A DNA stretch of 64,000 nucleotides from Nodosilinea sp. LEGE 06152 (GTDB lineage Bacteria > Cyanobacteriota > Cyanobacteriia > Phormidesmidales > Phormidesmidaceae): assembly GCF_015207525.1 (NCBI RefSeq), contig NZ_JADEWR010000015.1, positions 48,467-112,466 on the forward strand, given 5' to 3'. The translations under genes were made by a program, and so were the position numbers. The stretch's first letter is position 1; every line of letters starts with the position of its first letter. The notes beneath the pieces are model-generated. The model did not search any database and was not told the DNA's origin. It saw only the letters and a program-made list of their open reading frames with translations. Positions 52,081-60,647 of this stretch are shown piece after piece.

Positions 52081-52491
52081 TCGCTTAATGGCTTATTCTG
52101 AGGGCAATACAACCTTCGACCGGGCTGCTTCCTCAGTATAGGCAGATGAAAAAAGAGACCCAACACTGGATCTCTTAGATGGAAAGATATTTAATAATCG
52201 AACACAGAATTTATACTGCTGGCTAAATATAGCCGTCGCGCGAAGGGCAAGACGGCTCTACAAATGACCCACAATCGATCGCTCAACGCGAGTTCGCCGT
52301 CTCAGGCTTGCCAACAGGCGGTTGATACTGCCCTAGAGACTGTTACCAATTAGCCGCTGATGCTCAAAGAATCAGGGATTACAGCCCCTAGCCCACTTTT
52401 TGAGTCGGGCGTGACAATGCTGTGGCATCAAAACTTTAGCCGGAATTGATAACGCGCTCTAGGCAAACAAGCCAGTACATAAAAGGCAAAA
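52081..52491. other. Gap downstream of ssrA, no gene seen
   Basis: About 400 bases without a credible coding frame. No repeat or structured element was recognised in it. The ssrA terminator begins at its right edge. Confidence 0.4.
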
Positions 52492-52517
52492 GGGCGTTGA
52501 TAGACTTATCAACGCCC
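52492..52517 (-). terminator. Terminator of ssrA
   Basis: GGGCGTTGATA, loop GACT, TATCAACGCCC: an 11-pair perfect hairpin. On the minus strand it is followed by TTTTGCCTTTT. It lies 29 bases beyond the 3' end of the tmRNA. Confidence 0.88.
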
Positions 52518-52545
52518 CAATGCACAAACTGCTTAATCAATAAAA

Positions 52546-52946
52546 TGGAGCTGACGGGAGTCGAACCCGTGTCCGCTCTGAGTATTAACACACCACTCAT
52601 TCACAGGCTTAGCCCGTCTAATCCTCAGGGCCGGAACCGCCACTTATCCCGGACGGCGGGATTCTCTGGCTAAGTCTTTGTCAATGGATCCACCAGAGGA
52701 GATTCATCAACGCATCCGTTGGGGTTTGTCCATAGCTCTTAACGGAGTCAAACTATGAACGCTCGCTAACTAAGTTAGATCTAAACTAGGTTTAGACTAT
52801 GCGGCAACAGGTGCAGCTTTACGAGCAAAAGGAACGATAGTGTTCGCAGTTACGTTTGTTTTGAGCCTTTATTTGCGAGAGTAGACTCCCTCTCGGCCTG
52901 TATCACAGCGTGACTTTCGTCAAAACGTCGAAACCGTTACAGCCCC
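52546..52946 (-). ncRNA. ssrA: Transfer-messenger RNA
   Basis: A 401-base tmRNA on the minus strand. The 5' acceptor GGGGCTG pairs with the 3' CAGCTCC; the T-arm GGGTTCGACTCCC is intact near the 3' end, and CCA is not encoded beyond the discriminator A. The tag reading frame at 52797-52847 encodes ANTIVPFARKAAPVAA and a stop, much like other cyanobacterial tags (ANNIV start). It rescues stalled ribosomes together with SmpB. It is a one-piece molecule, unlike the split form in marine picocyanobacteria. A hairpin terminator follows. Confidence 0.96.
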
Positions 52947-53441
52947 CTAAGGTGAACTTAGTTTAATTATAGATCACTGGTATGGCTATGGGGGTTATAG
53001 ACACGGCGACTATGGGCAGGTTTGTGGCCTGCGCTGTTGCTCTTGGCTCTGGGGATCAAGGATTTAGCAGTATGGTGTTGTTTTGGCTCTCTACGGTCGG
53101 GTAGGCTGCTGAACAGCAAAATGTGAATGTCATAAAGCCCTTGACCCTAGACAAAGTCGTGGCTAGAGCGCCTGAACGACCTTCGCGTGTGTTCTTAGGG
53201 AAGCAGGCAAAAATTCAGCCCTTGCCAGGTATAAATCCCTTATGGGGTTAATAATCTTTCGTAAACTCGATGGGGTAACCATCAAAGTATAATATTTACT
53301 TAATAGTTCTGTTTAAGGCGGGGGCTACCTATTATCGGCAGCATACGCCTAAGCAGGCTCCAGATTATTAACTTCCTTTCATAGTTACCCCAACATTTCG
53401 CCCCTTGGGCGGCTGTTTGCAGCAATAAGGACTTTTCCCCT
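52947..53441. other. Gap upstream of ssrA and the repeat-protein gene
   Basis: About 500 bases without a gene. ATTATA at 52966-52971 (TATAAT on the minus strand) is a possible ssrA -10 element, although 20 bases from the mature end, so a 5' leader would be cut off. The 53300-53779 minus-strand frame is a shadow. Confidence 0.4.
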
Positions 53442-53873
53442 ATGACCACGACCAACGACTCTAGCAACGGTAGTGCCGATACCCCCGAAAAAGAAGCTGC
53501 CCGCCCTGGCCGAGGCAACCGCACTAAGCGCAATGCTTCGACGGGCGGCATTGTGAAGGCCAGCCCTGACAACGGCGACGTTTTGGTGCTGTCTGACAAC
53601 ACCCGAGTTGTTGAAACCGATACCCTGCCCAACCACCGACCCATTGCTTTGGGCACCTTTGAGGTTGTAGGCACGCTCGATCGCGCTGGCGTTCGCCCCA
53701 TTGGCGCTAATACTTTTGAGATTTCGACCATCGACACGCTGCCTGGGCACCGTCCAGTGGCCGTGAGCACCCTACACATTGCTGATATTCACACGCTGCC
53801 CGGCGATCGCCCCATTGCTGACAACGATGATGTAGATCCTCCGGTTTCTATTCTGATGGGCTACCTCGACTAG
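53442..53873 (+). CDS. Short repeat protein with four TLPxxRPIA-type units
   Basis: A 143-residue protein with AAGGA before the ATG. After a low-complexity charged N-terminus (about 40 residues), four units of 18-19 residues follow: DTLPNHRPIALGTFEVVGTL, DRAGVRPIGANTFEISTI, DTLPGHRPVAVSTLHIADI and HTLPGDRPIADN. Each has the core LPxHRPIAxxTFxI. It may form a small beta-solenoid-like stack or a binding array. No family name is known to me. It is followed by a strong terminator and is probably a single-gene transcript. Confidence 0.6.
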   Translation: MTTTNDSSNGSADTPEKEAARPGRGNRTKRNASTGGIVKASPDNGDVLVLSDNTRVVETDTLPNHRPIALGTFEVVGTLDRAGVRPIGANTFEISTIDTLPGHRPVAVSTLHIADIHTLPGDRPIADNDDVDPPVSILMGYLD

Positions 53874-53891
53874 TCGCTGGCTCTAACCAAT

Positions 53892-53923
53892 AAAAAAGCT
53901 CCTCGCCAGCGAGGAGCTTTTTT
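53892..53923. terminator. Bidirectional intrinsic terminator
   Basis: AAAAAA, GCTCCTCG, loop CCAG, CGAGGAGC, TTTTTT. The stem of eight pairs flanked by A- and T-runs works in both directions; it is 18 bases after the repeat-protein gene. Confidence 0.92.
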
Positions 53924-53934
53924 ATTAAAAACCT

Positions 53935-53998
53935 AAAGACCAGGGGCCTGGCGACAATGCAGAGAACTCTGGATCGGCTCAGTGGGCACCTGGTCTTT
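53935..53998 (-). terminator. Possible terminator of rplU-rpmA
   Basis: AAAGACCAGG (53935-53944) and CCTGGTCTTT (53989-53998) are perfect inverse arms with a 44-base loop, starting 14 bases past rpmA. The minus-strand side leads into T-rich sequence. Confidence 0.5.
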
Positions 53999-54012
53999 GA
54001 TGATACTTAACT

Positions 54013-54288
54013 TTACACAGCAGCTACAGCAGCGGCAGCGGGGTAGACGCTAACTTTCTTGCCGCTCTTGCCGCGACGCTCAAAGGTAACAACGCCGTCT
54101 ACTAGGGCAAACAGAGTGTCGTCACCGCCGCGACCGACGTTTTCACCGGGGTGAATTTTGGTGCCCCGCTGCCGAATCAAAATGTTGCCTGCGCGCACGG
54201 CTTCGCCGCCATAGCGCTTAACGCCCAAGCGCTTAGCGTTTGAGTCGCGCCCGTTACGAGTACTACCGGTACCTTTCTTGTGAGCCAT
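54013..54288 (-). CDS. rpmA: 50S ribosomal protein L27
   Basis: A 91-residue L27. The N-terminus [20 protein letters not shown] is uncleaved and family-typical, followed by [41 protein letters not shown]27 reaches the peptidyl-transferase centre of the large subunit. It follows rplU in the usual operon, with 55 bases between. The alanine-rich tail PAAAAVAAV is an extension. Confidence 0.97.
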   Translation of the reverse strand: MAHKKGTGSTRNGRDSNAKRLGVKRYGGEAVRAGNILIRQRGTKIHPGENVGRGGDDTLFALVDGVVTFERRGKSGKKVSVYPAAAAVAAV

Positions 54289-54343
54289 GGTATCGTCCTT
54301 AACCTACCTACTGTTTAATTTAGCGCGAGATGGGGGTGCCGGG

Positions 54344-54736
54344 CTACTCGGCGTCAGCATCGGCTGCTTCTGCTGCGGCCGGGGCTGCTTGGGCGGCGGC
54401 TTCGCCTGCGATCGCCTTACCGTTCACCTGAATCGAATTGATCATCACTCGAGTCAGCTCTTGACGGTGGCCCTGCTTTTTGCGAGTTTTCTTTTTGGGC
54501 TGCATCTTGTAGACGATGACTTTGCGGCCCCGCAGGTGGCTGACAACGCTGCCGGTCACGGTCGCCCCGTCTACTACGGGCTGGCCTACTAACGCTTCGC
54601 CTTCGTTGTCGACAAATAGAACCCGCTCCAGGGTTACTTCGTCGTCAACCTCTAGGGCCAAACGATCAATGTCGTAGAAGCGGCCCGGCTCGACCCGGAG
54701 CTGCTTACCACCGGCTTCAACAATTGCGTACGTCAT
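54344..54736 (-). CDS. rplU: 50S ribosomal protein L21
   Basis: A 130-residue L21. [24 protein letters not shown]-like middle ([20 protein letters not shown]) and [16 protein letters not shown] are typical. The C-terminal 25 residues form an alanine-rich acidic tail ([19 protein letters not shown]). The ATG at 54736 follows GAGG; the longer open frame is not used. It binds 23S rRNA and is co-transcribed with rpmA. Confidence 0.96.
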   Translation of the reverse strand: MTYAIVEAGGKQLRVEPGRFYDIDRLALEVDDEVTLERVLFVDNEGEALVGQPVVDGATVTGSVVSHLRGRKVIVYKMQPKKKTRKKQGHRQELTRVMINSIQVNGKAIAGEAAAQAAPAAAEAADADAE

Positions 54737-54774
54737 TTCTTTTACCTCATAACCGCCGTACAGGTGCCAACTGA

Positions 54775-54801
54775 CCCCAGGCTGGGGCTCCACGCATGGA
54801 G
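54775..54801 (-). promoter_or_regulatory. Two adjacent hairpins in the rplU leader
   Basis: CTCCA/TGGAG (54788-54801) and CCCCA/TGGGG (54775-54787) are stacked hairpins 39-65 bases before rplU. They may be a ribosomal-protein leader structure for autogenous control, but the stems are short, so chance is possible. Confidence 0.3.
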
Positions 54802-54990
54802 GCGTTAGCCTTAGGAACCTGATCCGAGCGCATAAACACAGTCTTTTATTATTCCAACTGGGTTCTTGCTCTGTCAAGGGGTTAGGCGCAAAGGCTTTGG
54901 GAAAGTGCCGATTTGTCCTGATGGGTCGAGGTTTGGTGTGGAAAAGAAACTGGGAGTTCTACACCGGGCGCAAATATTGGGAGTGCAAGT

Positions 54991-56019
54991 ATGGATGTTT
55001 GGCTTTTGGCGGCTCAGCTAATGTTGAGCGGCGCGGCTACTCCGCCGGAAAAGGCTGGTGTGGCGGAAGCTGATGCGCTGGCCCTCGGGGTTAGTCCACC
55101 GACCATCGCGCCGCTGTCTCCGTCTCAGGCTGACCTCTCTAAGTCCTTAGATCAGGCGGTCTACTCCAATGGCCTTAAGAGCGATCGCACGATGGCGGTG
55201 GTGGCCCCGGCGACGACCCAGCAAACCCCCTCTATGGAAGCTGCCATCAACCGTTGGCCTAGCCCCGACCAGGTGATGACCCCGGGCCGCCGTCCTTCGC
55301 CAGCGTTGGGCACTGCTCATTTCAAACCTGTTACCGGCTCGCAGCTCTACCAGTTTCGCGCGGCGGCCCTGGCCGCTGGTGAGCTATACGCCCAGGCGGT
55401 ACCCCAGCGGTACATTGACCAGTGGCAGCGGGCGTTTACATCGCCGACCTACAGCGATTGGCAGGGGCTGCTGGCCGCCGAGGCCGCGACAATGGCGCAC
55501 CGTCAGGGAGAGGCCCCTCTGGCCGTGATGGTAGGCGACTCGTTGGCCCTGTGGCTACCCGTGGACGAACTACCCCCCGGCCAGCTCTGGCTCAACCAGA
55601 GTATCTCGGGCGAAACCACGACCCACATGCTCCAGCGGCTGCACTACTTCGCTGGCACGCGCCCCCAGACGATTCATATTATGGCGGGCATTAATGACCT
55701 GAAAAATGGAGTGCCCGAGGCCGAGGTGCTAGACAACCTCTATCACATGATGACTCGCCTCAAGCAGCAGCATCCCCAAGCGCAGCTGGTGATGTACTCT
55801 ATTTTGCCGACGCGGCTGAGGGAAATACCCAGCGATCGCATTCAGCGCGTCAACCAGCGATTGGCTGCGCTGGCCGTTCACCAGGCGGCTACCTTTGTCG
55901 ATCTCCAGCCTACCTTTAGCGATGCTCAGGGCTTGCTGCGCCTAGACTTGACTACCGATGGGCTCCACCTCAGTCCCCAAGGGTATAGCCTCTGGCGGGC
56001 GGCTCTGGTGAGCCCTTAA
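54991..56019 (+). CDS. SGNH/GDSL-family hydrolase
   Basis: A 342-residue protein. The SGNH blocks are VMVGDSLAL (S184), SISGETTTHML, GINDLKNGV (about 232) and TTDGLHLSPQG with Asp-His (about 327). The 110-residue N-terminal part is low-complexity and probably a periplasmic or surface linker after a weak signal (LLAAQLMLSGAA). Such enzymes deacylate lipids or polysaccharides. The specific substrate is not predictable. Confidence 0.82.
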   Translation: MDVWLLAAQLMLSGAATPPEKAGVAEADALALGVSPPTIAPLSPSQADLSKSLDQAVYSNGLKSDRTMAVVAPATTQQTPSMEAAINRWPSPDQVMTPGRRPSPALGTAHFKPVTGSQLYQFRAAALAAGELYAQAVPQRYIDQWQRAFTSPTYSDWQGLLAAEAATMAHRQGEAPLAVMVGDSLALWLPVDELPPGQLWLNQSISGETTTHMLQRLHYFAGTRPQTIHIMAGINDLKNGVPEAEVLDNLYHMMTRLKQQHPQAQLVMYSILPTRLREIPSDRIQRVNQRLAALAVHQAATFVDLQPTFSDAQGLLRLDLTTDGLHLSPQGYSLWRAALVSP

Positions 56020-56262
56020 CCGGCGCTTGTCGCACATCCGTTAGAAGTTGCCTGGGTCTGTTGGGCTTAGGATCGATCCTTTCTGCCTGCCTGAATGGTT
56101 CTAGGGGCCTGGATGGTTGAGTAAGCAAACCCGCCAGCAGGCTCATGGGCTACCCAGCCTCCTCAAAGGCTTTCTGAACTTGAACCGGCGTTCCCCTGAT
56201 TTTGTGGGCTAGGGCCGCGCCATAATAGGATCAGCTATTGCCCTTTGCTCGAGCGAATACCC

Positions 56263-57330
56263 GTGCCTAAGCGATCTGCCAAACCCAAGCTGGGAAGACT
56301 GCAGAAACTCGACCCCACCGACTATTGGCAGACCCCGGCCGATTTTCAGCAGTGGCTAACGGAGCCGGAGACTCTGGAGCTGTTGAGCGAAGCTGTAGGA
56401 CTCGAGTTGTCGCTGCCGGAAGATGAGGTGCTGTCTGAAGCCTACACCCTGCTGCTAGAAGCCGAGAGCGGGATGCCGCTGCTGCTGGCTGGCCACCTGG
56501 GTACGCCTGAAGCTGCTGACCTGGGCAGCCTGTTGGCCTGGGCTGCGGAAGCAGAGGCGACGATGGTCATTTGGGCGGCTCCATCGTTTTCTGAAGATGT
56601 TTGCCTCACCTTTGACTGGCTTGAGCAGACGAGTCAGGCGATGTTTTTAGGCGTGGCGGTGGAGCTGTGGAGCATTGGCAAAACCGCCATGGCGGCGAAC
56701 TTTATACCCGTCTGCGGCGCTGTGGACGATGGTGATGCCGAACTCGAAGAGGCCGAAGCCGCTGACGGTGACGCTGAAGCAGCCCTCCCCGCTGAGCCGG
56801 AGCCTGAACCTCTAACCGAGCTGCAGCAGGAAAATTTGAACTTCTGGAGCGGTCTGTGCGATCGCCTCGATCGCGTCGGTAGTCTGGTCAAGTCTGGGTC
56901 TCCCTCGATCGAATCAACGATGGGGTTTGCCATTGCCCGGGCCGGGTTTCGCCTCAATGCCATTCTCGATCGCGACCACAGCAGTCTCTACACTGAGCTG
57001 CTGCTATCGGGGATTGATGCCCAGCCTCACTTTCACCTGCTGGCCCAGGAGCGCGAGGCGATCGCCGACGACATTGGCCTGCCGCTGATTTGGGATGGAG
57101 CCGGGGATCAGACCTGTATGGTGGCCAGCGCCCTGACGGATGTTAATTTGGGCGATCGCAGCCTGTGGCCCACCTACCAGGCCTGGTTTTGTGACTGCCT
57201 AGAGCGTTTTTATGAAACCTTCTTTGACCGCATCAAGCAGCTCGACGCCAACAGCTACCAGCCCCTGCCGCGTCATCGAGCCACCGGCTTGAACGATGCG
57301 CTGATTTTGCCAGCGCAGCCTCGGGGGTGA
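56263..57330 (+). CDS. Conserved cyanobacterial protein of unknown function
   Basis: About 355 residues, starting at GTG 56263 (VPKRSAKPKLGRLQKLDPTD) or TTG 56245. No named domain is recognised. Noteworthy are the acidic linker (DGDAELEEAEAADGDAEAAL) between two globular halves, and C-terminal motifs LLSGIDAQPHFHLLAQERE and LPLIWDGAGDQTCMVASAL. A domain organisation with an N-terminal basic lead and two helical halves is likely. Confidence 0.6.
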   Translation: MPKRSAKPKLGRLQKLDPTDYWQTPADFQQWLTEPETLELLSEAVGLELSLPEDEVLSEAYTLLLEAESGMPLLLAGHLGTPEAADLGSLLAWAAEAEATMVIWAAPSFSEDVCLTFDWLEQTSQAMFLGVAVELWSIGKTAMAANFIPVCGAVDDGDAELEEAEAADGDAEAALPAEPEPEPLTELQQENLNFWSGLCDRLDRVGSLVKSGSPSIESTMGFAIARAGFRLNAILDRDHSSLYTELLLSGIDAQPHFHLLAQEREAIADDIGLPLIWDGAGDQTCMVASALTDVNLGDRSLWPTYQAWFCDCLERFYETFFDRIKQLDANSYQPLPRHRATGLNDALILPAQPRG

Positions 57331-57380
57331 GGGGGTGGATGGGTGGGCGGGTAGATGGGTGGATGAGTGGGTGGGTAGGT
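57322..57380 (+). repeat. G-rich tandem repeat before ychJ
   Basis: Runs of three to five G separated by short AT-containing spacers (GGGTGG- and GGATGGGT-like units). It could form a G-quadruplex in the ychJ leader. The same sequence family appears as its complement at 61858-62079. Confidence 0.7.
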
Positions 57381-57391
57381 GAATAAGCGCG

Positions 57392-57862
57392 ATGTCTGCT
57401 GAGGCTTGCCCTTGTGGGAGTGGTCAAATCTTTGGGAGTTGCTGCCAGCCCTATTTGCTGGGATCTGTGTCGGCTCCGACGGCGGAGGCTCTGATGCGAT
57501 CGCGCTATACCGCTTACCACCAGGGCGATATTGACTATTTAATTGCAACCCATCACCCTACCCAGCGGTATGGGGGGCAGCGGGCGGCTATTGTGCAGAG
57601 CGTGGCCACGACTCGCTGGTTGAGCTTGCGGGTACTGGCTACCGAGGCGGGACAGATAGCCGATCGCCAGGGCGTGGTCGAATTTGTGGCCTACTACGAA
57701 GACCCCAAGCCGGGGCAGGTGCACGAGCGATCGCGTTTTGTGCGTCAGAAAGAGCGCTGGTTCTACGTCGATGGTGACGCCCTGCCGCCGCTGGTGCCCA
57801 AACGCAGCGATCCCTGCTGGTGCGGCAGCGGCAAAAAGTACAAAGCCTGCCACGGGCGCTGA
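57392..57862 (+). CDS. ychJ: YchJ family protein with two SEC-C motifs
   Basis: A 156-residue protein with zinc-binding SEC-C motifs at both ends: CPCGSGQIFGSCCQPYL near residue 6 and CWCGSGKKYKACHGR at the end. Between them is a NTF2-like domain (TAEALMRSRYTAYHQGDIDY, VVEFVAYYEDPKPGQ). This is the YchJ architecture, function not settled. The ATG at 57392 follows the G-rich repeat. Confidence 0.88.
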   Translation: MSAEACPCGSGQIFGSCCQPYLLGSVSAPTAEALMRSRYTAYHQGDIDYLIATHHPTQRYGGQRAAIVQSVATTRWLSLRVLATEAGQIADRQGVVEFVAYYEDPKPGQVHERSRFVRQKERWFYVDGDALPPLVPKRSDPCWCGSGKKYKACHGR

Positions 57863-57954
57863 GGGAATGTTTAAGAATTACCGCCAATGGTGCTCTGGCC
57901 TCGCCCAGGCCATCCATACTCAGAACAATTTGCCAAGCACCATTCATTGCAGCT

Positions 57955-58884
57955 ATGACAGATTTCACTACCATCCAGCCCGCCGAGGAGGTTGTGCTAA
58001 CGCCTGAGGTAATCGATCGGGTGCGTGAGGGGGTAGCCATTTCCCAAGATCCGGTTGTGCGGCAGTGCATTGCCGACGATCTGACCGAGCTTAGTGCGAT
58101 CGCGGCAGGTACCGCCGACCAGCGCGTGAGCGGTTGGTTTCGCCGCTGGGTGATGCGCCGCCTGATCAAAAGCTTCTTTCGGGTGCGAATTGAGAATCCA
58201 GAGCACATTCCCACCCAGCCCAACGTGCTGACCGCCAACCACCTCAGCCATTTAGATCCATTCCTGCTGTTGGCCTTCTGCCCGTCCTACCCCTACTACT
58301 ACATCCTGGGTGATGCCCGTACGCTGTACAACAAGTGGTGGAAGCGTTGGCTAATTGGCTGGGCCGGAGGCGTCATCCCCCTGGAGCGCTGGTGGAAGGA
58401 AGAAGTCGCCGTCATGGTCGCCGCTGACAGTGGCCACGGCGACCTTGTTCCCCTCGCCGCCGCAATCCGTGACCACGTGCCCAACGGCAGCTCTATTCAG
58501 CAAATGCGGCAAATTGATCAGGCGGTGCAGTCGCTGCTGGCTCGGGGCGACGGTATTATGCTGTTTCCCGAAGGTCGCCTGGGAGAGCAGGAAGGTCAAA
58601 TGCACGCGCTCAAGCGAGGTTCTGTGCTCTACGCTATGCGATCGGGGGTGCCCATCTATCCGGTAGCGATTATTGGGACTAAAACCCTCTACTTTCGCAA
58701 GCGGCTAACTCTGCGGTTTGGGCCGCCAGTGCATGTGCCCCACCAGCCCAGGCCCAAGCGCGCCGCGATCGACGCCGCCCTTGCCGACCTGGAGCAGGCC
58801 TTTCAGGACTTGCTGCCAGCCAACTACCAAGAACCCCAGGGACCGAAGCTGCTCAACCACTGGCTCAACCACCTGTTTTGGTAA
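57955..58884 (+). CDS. plsC: 1-acyl-sn-glycerol-3-phosphate acyltransferase (PlsC type)
   Basis: A 309-residue PlsC-like acyltransferase. The HX4D catalytic motif is in TANHLSHLDP (H96-D101), and the phosphate-binding FPEGRLG follows, then GVPIYPVAIIGT. It acylates lysophosphatidic acid to phosphatidic acid in phospholipid synthesis. The open frame starts 45 codons earlier, but MTDFTTIQPA at 57955 is the natural start. It lies 92 bases downstream of ychJ. Confidence 0.85.
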   Translation: MTDFTTIQPAEEVVLTPEVIDRVREGVAISQDPVVRQCIADDLTELSAIAAGTADQRVSGWFRRWVMRRLIKSFFRVRIENPEHIPTQPNVLTANHLSHLDPFLLLAFCPSYPYYYILGDARTLYNKWWKRWLIGWAGGVIPLERWWKEEVAVMVAADSGHGDLVPLAAAIRDHVPNGSSIQQMRQIDQAVQSLLARGDGIMLFPEGRLGEQEGQMHALKRGSVLYAMRSGVPIYPVAIIGTKTLYFRKRLTLRFGPPVHVPHQPRPKRAAIDAALADLEQAFQDLLPANYQEPQGPKLLNHWLNHLFW

Positions 58885-59106
58885 CGCTAGGTCGGCCCGC
58901 CACGTCGGTGCAGGTTAAAGCCACACAAACATAGCCTTAGCTAGTTCACTGAGGGTAGGTTCAACCAACCGCAAAACTGGAGCAGCAACCCGGCGTATAG
59001 CTGTCGCCAATAGATTGCTTTAAAGAACGCCCTAACCCCTCATGCAGCGGCTATACCCACAGCTTACGCCGCAGCACTAAACCGTCGCTCAGACTGTATT
59101 TTTGAA
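58885..59106. other. Gap before the tRNA genes, no gene seen
   Basis: About 220 bases without a gene. It lies between plsC on the plus strand and the two tRNAs on the minus strand. The tRNA-Thr 3' side reaches into it; no promoter or structure stands out. Confidence 0.4.
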
Positions 59107-59178
<72 letters not shown>

Positions 59179-59191
59179 AAATTGTCGTGGA

Positions 59192-59273
59192 TGGGCCGGG
59201 CTGGATTCGAACCAGCGTAGGCGTAGCCAGCGGATTTACAGTCCGCCCCCATTAACCACTCGGGCACCGACCC
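59192..59273 (-). tRNA. tRNA-Tyr (GTA)
   Basis: An 82-base class II tRNA on the minus strand, 13 bases upstream of tRNA-Thr. The acceptor GGGTCGG pairs with CCGGCCC through one G-T pair. The anticodon loop reads CTGTAAA with anticodon GTA, a long variable arm is present and the T-arm has GGTTCGAATCC. The CCA is not encoded. Confidence 0.95.
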
Positions 59274-59333
59274 GCCCTGTCCACGATTTATAATCCTAGC
59301 ATGGAAGGGGAATTAGTTTTGGTCAGTCTAAAA

Positions 59334-59359
59334 AAGTTTTGCGCCTAAGTTTTGCGCCT
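59334..59359. repeat. 13-bp tandem duplication
   Basis: AAGTTTTGCGCCT occurs twice in direct contact just before the end of the coiled-coil gene. Probably a replication-slippage product. Confidence 0.6.
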
Positions 59360-59373
59360 AAGGGGTGGCTTGC

Positions 59374-59745
59374 TCATTGGGCATAGATGAACCAGGCCAG
59401 AACCCAACCAACTAAAAGCCCCAGCCCGCCAAACCGCACGGCTTGCCAAAAGGGTTCTTGCAGATGTTGCCAGCTCACGATCCGGCTGGCCAGCTCCAGC
59501 TCAAAGTTGTCGGCGGTTTCCTGCAGCCGGGCTATTTCCTGTACCGATTGCTGGGTATCGGTTGGGGGCGCGTTCTGCAGCTGCTGTAGCTGCACCAGGT
59601 TAGCAACCCCAGCTTTGAGCTGGCGCACGCGCATCTCAAGCCCCTCTAGCTGCTGCATTAGATCGGCTAGACGAGGAGTTTCGGGGGTATCGCCAATTGC
59701 GCCTCGCTGGCTGTGGTATCGCTTTCGCCAATGGCCTGGGTTCAT
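59374..59745 (-). CDS. Coiled-coil protein with C-terminal membrane helix
   Basis: A 123-residue protein: a basic start (MNPGHWRKRYHSQRG), a long coiled coil (about residues 25-95, DLMQQLEGLEMRVRQLKAGV) and a C-terminal membrane helix (AVRFGGLGLLVGWVLAWFIYA). It is a tail-anchored type of protein of unknown function. The frame is open 17 codons further, but the ATG at 59745 is natural. It lies upstream of, and divergent to, the gene at 59846. Confidence 0.6.
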   Translation of the reverse strand: MNPGHWRKRYHSQRGAIGDTPETPRLADLMQQLEGLEMRVRQLKAGVANLVQLQQLQNAPPTDTQQSVQEIARLQETADNFELELASRIVSWQHLQEPFWQAVRFGGLGLLVGWVLAWFIYAQ

Positions 59746-59845
59746 TAGTGCAAAATATGTATAGAGAAGAGTTTCGCCTGCGGCATTCTGCTGCATTCTA
59801 AGGCAGGGTATATCTTCTAGTTAACCCCAACTGGTTTCGGTAATT

Positions 59846-60169
59846 ATGGCTTTTTCGTTTGATCCATCGATGACGCCTCAGGCTCCAGTCCAAGCTGCTA
59901 AGCCTGCCGCTGAGCTGAGCGACCTAGAACTGGCGCAGCTGTTGGCGGAGCGACTGGCGATTAAACCGATCGACTGGCACCGACTAAACCGCGATCGCCG
60001 AATGCGAGCCAGCGAACAACTGGCGGCAGCGCTGGTGTTTTTGCTCAAACAAAATTCTGAAGAAGCCCTGGTTCGAGTTGAACAGGCCGCAGGTTGGCTA
60101 AATCACAGCCTGCAAGCGCCCCCTTGCCCCACCCACGGGGAGCGCAAGACGCGCTTACCCGATGACTAA
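59846..60169 (+). CDS. Small cyanobacterial protein of unknown function
   Basis: A 107-residue soluble helical protein. Two helices (ELSDLELAQLLAERLAI and RASEQLAAALVFLLKQNSEE) are followed by a third (ALVRVEQAAGWLNHSL). It resembles DUF6439-type cyanobacterial proteins, but that attribution is tentative. The N-terminal 25 residues are flexible and rich in Ala and Pro. It overlaps no other gene. Confidence 0.62.
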   Translation: MAFSFDPSMTPQAPVQAAKPAAELSDLELAQLLAERLAIKPIDWHRLNRDRRMRASEQLAAALVFLLKQNSEEALVRVEQAAGWLNHSLQAPPCPTHGERKTRLPDD

Positions 60170-60197
60170 ACCCAATGACTAGACGCGCTACAAAACG

Positions 60198-60647
60198 CTA
60201 GTGAATCAGCGGCAGTCGGCGGGGCTGCCGCACGACCTTGCTCAGATGTAGCTCGCGCCCGTCGTTGTACCAACTCACTTGATCAAAGACTTGATAAAGA
60301 ATGTAGAGCCCACGCCCACACTCTCCGGGGTGGGAGGCGCAATTTTTGTCTTTAGCTTCGTCACAACCGCAGGGGTAGCTAAAGCCACTGCCCTGGTCTG
60401 CAATTATCCACCACAGGTGAGACGCCGAGGCGGTATACCGCACCGAAATGCATTTGGCCGGATCAAGGCCGTTACCATGCTTGGCGGCATTGACGAGTGC
60501 TTCTTGCAAACCAAGGCGCACCTCAGCATGCCAAGGGGGGGGGACATCTTTTAGCAGAAGCTCTAGTACGGGCTGCAAATACAGCGTGGATACAAAGCTC
60601 AGGGTGTCCCACTTTTGCTGCTGTGCAGGTGGAGAAGTTGCAATCAC
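60198..60647 (-). CDS. Anti-sigma regulatory factor-like ATPase (RsbW type)
   Basis: A 149-residue HATPase_c_2 protein. The ATP-binding N-box is QEALVNAAKHGNG, the G1 box DQGSGFSY and the G2 box GECGRGLYILYQVFDQV. Free-standing proteins of this kind phosphorylate anti-anti-sigma proteins or bind sigma factors in partner-switching systems. A cysteine-rich insert (CGCDEAKDKNCASHPGECG) between the boxes is an unusual feature. No partner gene is adjacent. Confidence 0.82.
   Translation of the reverse strand: MIATSPPAQQQKWDTLSFVSTLYLQPVLELLLKDVPPPWHAEVRLGLQEALVNAAKHGNGLDPAKCISVRYTASASHLWWIIADQGSGFSYPCGCDEAKDKNCASHPGECGRGLYILYQVFDQVSWYNDGRELHLSKVVRQPRRLPLIH

Noticed and set aside
52546..52620. A tRNA (the T-arm sequence looks like one)
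   Set aside because: It is the 3' end of the tmRNA; the 5' half, tag frame and acceptor pairing prove it.
54775..54801. Firm ribosomal-protein leader motif
   Set aside because: Stems are only five pairs each; kept as a low-confidence feature but not as a finding.
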